From Actinomycetes bacterium (GTDB taxonomy: Bacteria > Actinomycetota > Actinomycetes > Actinomycetales > Actinomycetaceae): a stretch of DNA of 19,055 bases. Position numbers and translations under genes: made by a program. Of the stretch, positions 14,593 through 19,055 are shown piece by piece. The notes under the pieces were generated by a model. The model was not told the origin of the DNA and ran no database searches. It worked only from the letters and a program-made list of their open reading frames with translations. Numbering within the stretch: the first letter of the stretch is position 1; each line of letters begins with the position of its first letter. Location: assembly GCA_023387755.1 (NCBI GenBank), contig JAEWHO010000106.1, positions 1-19,055 on the forward strand, read 5' to 3'.

Positions 14593-16001
14593 CGTCGTAT
14601 TGGGTATCTGAAGCAGTCCTGCCCGCTGGGATGGCGCGAAACGTTCGTCTCACCGCCGCTGGCGGCCACTGGGAGCGGCTCGAGCTAGACGTACCGGCAC
14701 AGCCGGGCGATACCCGGCTGCCGGGCCTGCTCCTGCCGGGTTTCACTAATGCACACTCGCACGCCTTCCATCGCGCCCTGCGGGGACGCACCCATACTGC
14801 CAGTGCGCCAGGGGAGAACTTCTGGACCTGGCGCGCCAACATGTATAACATTGCCGCTCAGCTGACTCCCGAGCGCTACTACGCCCTCGCACGTGCCACC
14901 TTCGCAGAGATGGTCCTGGCGGGCTACACCCGAGTGGCAGAGTTCCACTATGTGCATCACCGCAGCGGCGGGCAGCCCTATGAGGAGTCCAACGCGATGG
15001 GCCACGCCCTTGCCGCAGCCGCCGCCGACGCCGGTATTCACCTAACACTTCTGAGCGTGTGCTATCTGCACGGCGGGCTGTCTTCCTCCGGCTACCGCGA
15101 TCTCGATCCTCTGCAACGGCGTTTCAGTGACGGTAGCGTAGATGCTTTCGCAGCCCGTACCCGCAAGCTCCGCGCGGACTTAGCTGATCAGTCGCACTGT
15201 ACCGTGGGCATCGCTGCCCACTCAGTGCGAGCCACAATGCCGGAAGAGTTACGAGCGCTCGCTGAACTACGTGCCGAATTGGAGTGCCCCGCGCACGTTC
15301 ACGCCAGTGAGCAGCCCGCCGAGGTGGCCGATGCCCTCGCCTACTGCGGGCGCACCCCTATCGGCATACTTGCCGACGCCGGCTTCCTCAGTGCCGACAC
15401 CACCGTCGTGCACGCCACCCACCTGAGCGACGATGATATCTCCCTGCTCGCTGACAGTGGCGCTACGGTCGCATTCTGCCCGACGACGGAGCGCGATCTG
15501 GCCGATGGAATCGGGCCAGCCCGCGCCCTGCATCAGGCTGGAGTGCCGCTAAGTGTGGGATCTGACCAACACGTCCATATCGACCCGTTCGCCGAAGTCC
15601 AGGCCCTGGAAGGTCATGAGCGTCTGCGCAGCGGCGAGCGCGGGCATTTTTCACCCACCGAGCTGAGCATGGTCGCCGCTGCCCGCGCCCCCATCGGAAC
15701 TCCACACCTATCTGAGGCCAACATCGCAGGCAGCCCCGGTTCTGGCGGGAGCAGCAATACCAGTGGGAGCGCTTTCTGCCTAGCAGTCGGTGCTCCGGCG
15801 GACGCGATCGCCGTCAGCCCCCGGAGCCCGCGTACTGCTGGCAGCCGCGGAGCTGAGATCATGATGACGGCAGCGGCCGCCGATATTACCGATGTTATTG
15901 GCGCTGGGGTACACCACGTGCAGGACCGGCGGCACCGGCTCGGGGACGTCGGAAACCTACTAGCGGAAGCAATCGAGGAGTTATGGCCAGCATCATCCTG
16001 A
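14589..16001 (+). CDS. hutF: Formimidoylglutamate deiminase
   Basis: This encodes 470 residues of the amidohydrolase superfamily. It deiminates N-formimino-L-glutamate to N-formyl-L-glutamate plus ammonia. Metal and catalytic residues follow the family pattern: NAHSHAFHRALRG (His56, His58), CPAHVHASEQPAEV (His238, Glu241), VVHATHLSDDDI (His275/His278) and VGSDQHVHIDP (Asp326). ENFWTWRANMY and AEFHYVHH are HutF-specific blocks. Residues ~381-394 (GSPGSGGSSNTSGS) are a low-complexity linker in the C-terminal composite domain that I do not expect in this family. The ATG overlaps the M20 stop as ATGA, and the 3' end overlaps hutI by 19 nt. HutF marks the five-step rather than the four-step histidine pathway. 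Confidence 0.93.
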   Translation: MTSYWVSEAVLPAGMARNVRLTAAGGHWERLELDVPAQPGDTRLPGLLLPGFTNAHSHAFHRALRGRTHTASAPGENFWTWRANMYNIAAQLTPERYYALARATFAEMVLAGYTRVAEFHYVHHRSGGQPYEESNAMGHALAAAAADAGIHLTLLSVCYLHGGLSSSGYRDLDPLQRRFSDGSVDAFAARTRKLRADLADQSHCTVGIAAHSVRATMPEELRALAELRAELECPAHVHASEQPAEVADALAYCGRTPIGILADAGFLSADTTVVHATHLSDDDISLLADSGATVAFCPTTERDLADGIGPARALHQAGVPLSVGSDQHVHIDPFAEVQALEGHERLRSGERGHFSPTELSMVAAARAPIGTPHLSEANIAGSPGSGGSSNTSGSAFCLAVGAPADAIAVSPRSPRTAGSRGAEIMMTAAAADITDVIGAGVHHVQDRRHRLGDVGNLLAEAIEELWPASS

Positions 16002-17176
16002 CCGGCATCGGTCAGCTCATCACCTGTGCACCCGGCGCAGACGCTGCCACTTCGGTGCGGCCCAGCGTCGGCGGCAGTGATGAGGAACTTTTGGGGGTAC
16101 GCACCGGCGTTGCCGTCGTGGTAGACGATGGCCGGGTGGCCTGGATTGGGCCAGAAAACCGGGCCCCTGCCGCCGACAGCGTCCGGGACATCGACGGACG
16201 GTGCTTGATTCCTGCCTTCGTCGACAGCCACACCCATCTGGTATTCGCCGGTGACCGGTCTGCTGAATTCGCGGCCCGCATGGCCGGTTCTAGGTACGAC
16301 GGAGGAGGTATTGCCACCACCGTTGCAGCCACCAAAGCGGCCAGTGATCGGGAGCTGACGAGCCTGACGGAACGCCGACTGGCCGCAGCGAGGGCGGGCG
16401 GTACCGGCGTCGTCGAAATTAAAAGCGGCTACGGGTTGGATGCACAAACCGAAGCGCGAATACTGCAGGTAGCCCAGCGGTTCACCCCGGAAACCACGTA
16501 TCTCGGGGCCCATGTGGTTCCGCCGGGGTGGGATCACGATGCGTACACCGATTACGTCTGCGGCCCAATGTTACGGGCCTGTGCCCCCCATGCGCGCTGG
16601 GTGGACGTCTTTTGCGAGCCCAATTCACCCCATGCCTTTGACGGCGACCAGGCCCGCGCAGTGCTGCAGGCTGGGATCGCTGCCGGACTCCTCCCACGCG
16701 TCCACGGTAACCAACTCGGACACGGCCCCGGCGTACAACTGGCCTGTGAACTGGGGGCTGCGAGCGTGGATCACTGTACCTATCTCAGTTTGGCAGATAT
16801 CGATGCTCTGGCCCAGTCGGGCACGGTTGCGACCCTACTACCCGGCGTGGAATTTTCCACCCGGTCACCCTACCCGGACGCCGCCAAACTGTGGGCAGCG
16901 GGGGTGCGCGTAGCCTTAGCGACAGACTGTAACCCCGGAACGTGTTACTCCGCTTCTATGCCCCTGATGATCCAACTGGCGGTTCGGGAAATGGGTTTAA
17001 CGGTGCCGCAAGCCCTGTGGGCCGCTACCCGCGGGGGAGCACTGGCGCTTAATCGTAATGATATTGGGATCATTGCTCCCGGTGCGTTGGCTGAATTCAG
17101 CGTCGTCGATGCGCCAAACTATGAACATCTGGCTTACCACATCGGTATGCCAGTTGCGTCATATCTGGACGTTTGA
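15983..17176 (+). CDS. hutI: Imidazolonepropionase
   Basis: This encodes 397 residues of the amidohydrolase superfamily with one metal. It hydrolyses 4-imidazolone-5-propionate to N-formimino-L-glutamate. PAFVDSHTHLVFAGDRSAEFAARMAG (His83, His85), EIKSGYGLD, HGNQLG (His241), DHCTYLS (His264) and LATDCNPGTCYSASMPLM (Asp315) are all in place. The ATG lies 19 nt inside hutF with GAGGAG just 2 nt upstream, a tight spacing. No better start is available before the N-terminal beta-strand (MASIILTGIGQLIT). Residues 20-37 are a small hydrophilic insertion (AATSVRPSVGGSDEE). It acts before HutF although its gene comes after. Confidence 0.96.
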   Translation: MASIILTGIGQLITCAPGADAATSVRPSVGGSDEELLGVRTGVAVVVDDGRVAWIGPENRAPAADSVRDIDGRCLIPAFVDSHTHLVFAGDRSAEFAARMAGSRYDGGGIATTVAATKAASDRELTSLTERRLAAARAGGTGVVEIKSGYGLDAQTEARILQVAQRFTPETTYLGAHVVPPGWDHDAYTDYVCGPMLRACAPHARWVDVFCEPNSPHAFDGDQARAVLQAGIAAGLLPRVHGNQLGHGPGVQLACELGAASVDHCTYLSLADIDALAQSGTVATLLPGVEFSTRSPYPDAAKLWAAGVRVALATDCNPGTCYSASMPLMIQLAVREMGLTVPQALWAATRGGALALNRNDIGIIAPGALAEFSVVDAPNYEHLAYHIGMPVASYLDV

Positions 17177-17184
17177 GGAGTGTT

Positions 17185-18426
17185 ATGACTAAGAAGTTCC
17201 GCTTAGGGCTATTGCCGCGGATCGGAATCGCCATCGTCGCCGGTATTGTGTTGGGGCTGTTTGTGCCCCACTGGTTTACGCGCATTTTCGTGACGTTCAA
17301 CGCCGTCTTTGGTCAATTCTTATCTTTCTCTATCCCGCTGATCATCGTTGGCCTCATCACGCCTGCAATCGCCTCCCTCGGCCGCGGAGCTGGCAAATGG
17401 CTGGCAGTCACCGGGGGGATTGCTTACCTCTCCACCATGATCGCCGGATTCCTGGCACTGGGTACCGGGCTACTCGTGTACCCGCATATCTTGAAAGCCG
17501 GTACCGTATCGGAGCAAGCAAACCCTGAAGATGCCCTGCTTTCACCGTTTTTCACGGTAGAGATTCCACCGATCTTTGGGGTCATGACGGCCCTGGTATT
17601 GGCATTCGTTCTCGGCGCGGGCCTGACGATCACCAAGGGCAGAATTCTTTTCGAGGCCGCCGTCGATTTCCGCGATATCATCAACCGCGTCATCGGCAAG
17701 ATCATTATCCCTCTTCTGCCCCTCTATATCTTCGGCATTATCCTTAATATGACCGTTGCAGGCGAGGTATTCCGCGTTATCGGCACCTTCCTTTCAATTA
17801 TTCTCATTGTCTTCGCCCTCACCGTCGTGATACTGCTGCTGCAATATGGCGTGGCCGGAGCGTTGAAGAAACAGAATCCGCTCAGCATGGTGAAAACCAT
17901 GCTGCCGGCATATGCGACTGCGCTGGGAACGTCGTCGTCGGCCGCTACCATCCCAGTAACACTGCGCCAAGCCCTCAAGATGGGGGTAAGCGAACCGGTG
18001 GCCTCCTTTGTTATCCCACTGTGTGCCACCGTCCATCTAGCCGGCTCCACCCTGAAGATCACCAGCTTCGCGCTCGCCATTATGTATCTGAGCGGCACCC
18101 CGATCAATATCGGGCTGATGATCGGGTTCATTTTCATGCTCGGTATCACCATGGTGGCTGCCCCGGGCGTCCCCGGTGGCGCGATCGTAGCGGCCTCCGG
18201 TTTGCTCACCTCCATGCTGGGCTTCAGTGAACCTGAGGTGGCTCTCATGATCGCTACCTACATCGCGATTGACAGCTTCGGCACCGCCACCAACGTCACC
18301 GGCGACGGCGCTATCGCCGCTATCGTGGACCGGCTGAGTGCGGGGCGCTTTGGGAATCCGCCGGCGGTCGTTTTCGACGACCTAGAACGCGGTGATACCG
18401 ATAGTCACACCACGCCGCGAGGCTAA
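17185..18426 (+). CDS. DAACS-family cation symporter, probable hut substrate transporter
   Basis: This encodes 413 residues, a multi-spanning inner-membrane protein of the dicarboxylate/amino acid:cation symporter family (GltPh/GltP fold). GTSSSAATIPVT (Ser250-252) is the HP1 tip, APGVPGGAIVAASGLL is HP2, and IDSFGTATNVTGD (Asp363...Asp374) is TM8. By hand alignment to GltPh, Asp394, Thr398, Asn401 and Asp405 are kept, but the Arg397 that binds the acidic side chain is Gly366. The TM7 NMDGT motif is replaced by HLAGS (His284-Ser288). The substrate is therefore unlikely to be glutamate or aspartate. Histidine or urocanate uptake fits the operon. The ATG at 17185 is preceded by GAGGAG, 8 nt after the hutI stop. 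A TTG at 17173 is rejected. Confidence 0.88.
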   Translation: MTKKFRLGLLPRIGIAIVAGIVLGLFVPHWFTRIFVTFNAVFGQFLSFSIPLIIVGLITPAIASLGRGAGKWLAVTGGIAYLSTMIAGFLALGTGLLVYPHILKAGTVSEQANPEDALLSPFFTVEIPPIFGVMTALVLAFVLGAGLTITKGRILFEAAVDFRDIINRVIGKIIIPLLPLYIFGIILNMTVAGEVFRVIGTFLSIILIVFALTVVILLLQYGVAGALKKQNPLSMVKTMLPAYATALGTSSSAATIPVTLRQALKMGVSEPVASFVIPLCATVHLAGSTLKITSFALAIMYLSGTPINIGLMIGFIFMLGITMVAAPGVPGGAIVAASGLLTSMLGFSEPEVALMIATYIAIDSFGTATNVTGDGAIAAIVDRLSAGRFGNPPAVVFDDLERGDTDSHTTPRG

Positions 18427-18444
18427 TTCAGCGTGCTTGTGTCC

Positions 18445-18480
18445 GCAGCCCGGCAGACCGGAGTTGGACTGCCGGGCTGC
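18445..18480 (+). terminator. Hairpin terminator of the hut operon
   Basis: GCAGCCCGGCAG (18445-18456) and CTGCCGGGCTGC (18469-18480) form a perfect 12-bp stem with a 12-nt loop, 18 nt after the transporter stop. Only AGATTTG follows, so the T tract is weak. The stem is very stable, and because the downstream gene is convergent it could act for both strands. Confidence 0.8.
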
Positions 18481-18542
18481 AGATTTGCCTTGCCTGGGCT
18501 ATCCGTGCCAATTATGCGTAACCATTCGGCCCCCTGGGCTGA

Positions 18543-19055
18543 TTAGCGCCTCGTAGGGGCGTACTTGTCAGCCCGTAGGGCGAAGGCGGGGAGCCAGTGG
18601 GTGCTGGCATAGTTATCGCCGGTTACCTCACTAACGGAGGCGTCGAAGAGTCGCTGTGCTTGCTGGCGCACGTATCCGGTTGTGGCGGCATCCGCACTTT
18701 CCAGGTGCCCGGCCAGGCGATGGAGCACGCCGGACCGAAAGAGGTTGAGACCGTGCCAATGCACCTGTTTGGCATCACGACTATTCGTGTACACCACCCG
18801 ATAGCATTCCAGCGGGCTCTGCCAGCCGGGCAGGAACTCGTCTATAAACGCCGCCACGTCGAGTGGGCTGAGGTGGGCGCACATGGCTTCAACAACTGCC
18901 AGGCCGGGGGAGAGGAAGTCATGGCCAGAACGTTCCCACTGTTGTGGCCACGACCCCTTCCCCAGGTACCACTGAGATAAACGTTCACCGATAAGCGTGC
19001 GCAGCGGCCCCGGCACCACTGCCATACCGCCCGGCTGCGCGTCCAACTCTGGCAT
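18543..19055 (-). CDS. DUF2891 family protein, C-terminal part (cut by window edge)
   Basis: On the minus strand 170 residues run from the window edge to the TAA at 18543-18545. Three blocks look like the C-terminal half of DUF2891 proteins, which are about 340 residues long: WERSGHDFLSPGLAVVEAMCAHL with FIDEFLPGW, VHWHGLNLFRSGVLHRLAGHL, and a tail VTGDNYASTHWLPAFAL. The Met at the edge (19053-19055) is then probably internal, and the true start lies outside. The conserved Trp/His/Glu pattern and alpha-helical character suggest an (alpha/alpha)-barrel-like enzyme, but no activity is established for the family to my knowledge. The gene converges on the hut terminator and has no evident link to the operon. 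Confidence 0.75.
   Translation of the reverse strand: MPELDAQPGGMAVVPGPLRTLIGERLSQWYLGKGSWPQQWERSGHDFLSPGLAVVEAMCAHLSPLDVAAFIDEFLPGWQSPLECYRVVYTNSRDAKQVHWHGLNLFRSGVLHRLAGHLESADAATTGYVRQQAQRLFDASVSEVTGDNYASTHWLPAFALRADKYAPTRR

Noticed and set aside
15614..16537. 307-codon antisense frame opposite hutF/hutI
   Set aside because: No domain, no ribosome-binding site, and it spans two overlapping conserved genes on the other strand. It is explained by codon bias.
18494..18540. Short repeat CCTGGGCT in the gap between the convergent genes
   Set aside because: Eight bases repeated twice in GC-rich DNA is expected by chance and neither copy lies at a sensible regulatory position.

Overview
The window looks like ordinary chromosome of a high-GC Gram-positive actinobacterium, perhaps an Actinomyces-like or Micrococcales-type organism. 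The genus cannot be fixed from this sequence. The reasons are the GC-rich codon use, GTG starts, the gene order parA-scpA-scpB-rluB-(tyrA)-cmk-(plsC)-der, which is a familiar actinobacterial block, and an actinobacterial style of histidine-utilisation operon. I see no insertion sequences, phage genes, CRISPR arrays or integrases.

Region 1 (1-8303, + strand) is housekeeping. It opens with the 3' part of a GNAT acetyltransferase gene cut by the window edge. Next comes yciO (YrdC/Sua5-like fold). A tightly packed, mostly overlapping set follows: a ParA-family ATPase, scpA and scpB (SMC partners for chromosome condensation), rluB (23S rRNA pseudouridine synthase), tyrA (prephenate dehydrogenase with a C-terminal ACT domain), cmk (CMP kinase) and plsC (lysophosphatidate acyltransferase). 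After a 122-bp gap comes der, a double-GTPase for 50S ribosome assembly. A GC-rich hairpin follows der.

Region 2 (8304-10138) has a tRNA-Pro(GGG) gene with its own strong hairpin terminator, then a single gene for an NAD(P)-dependent aldehyde dehydrogenase of the succinate-semialdehyde dehydrogenase type.

Region 3 (10139-18480) is a complete histidine-degradation operon: hutH, hutU, an M20-family amidohydrolase, hutF, hutI and a DAACS-type secondary transporter. The first five genes all overlap their neighbours, which suggests translational coupling. The route is histidine to urocanate (HutH), imidazolone propionate (HutU), formiminoglutamate (HutI) and N-formylglutamate (HutF). No classical HutG deformylase is present, and the M20 enzyme is the natural candidate for the last step to glutamate. 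The transporter has lost the arginine that binds acidic side chains in glutamate/aspartate relatives, which fits uptake of a non-acidic substrate such as histidine or urocanate. In front of hutH lies an 8-bp inverted repeat overlapping a promoter-like sequence that would give a nearly leaderless transcript. A 12-bp-stem terminator closes the operon.

Region 4 (18543-19055, - strand) is the C-terminal half of a DUF2891-family protein, convergent with the hut operon and cut by the right window edge.

I did not find a clearly unprecedented system. The points most worth following are the presumed HutG replacement, the altered transporter binding site and the hut promoter/operator.
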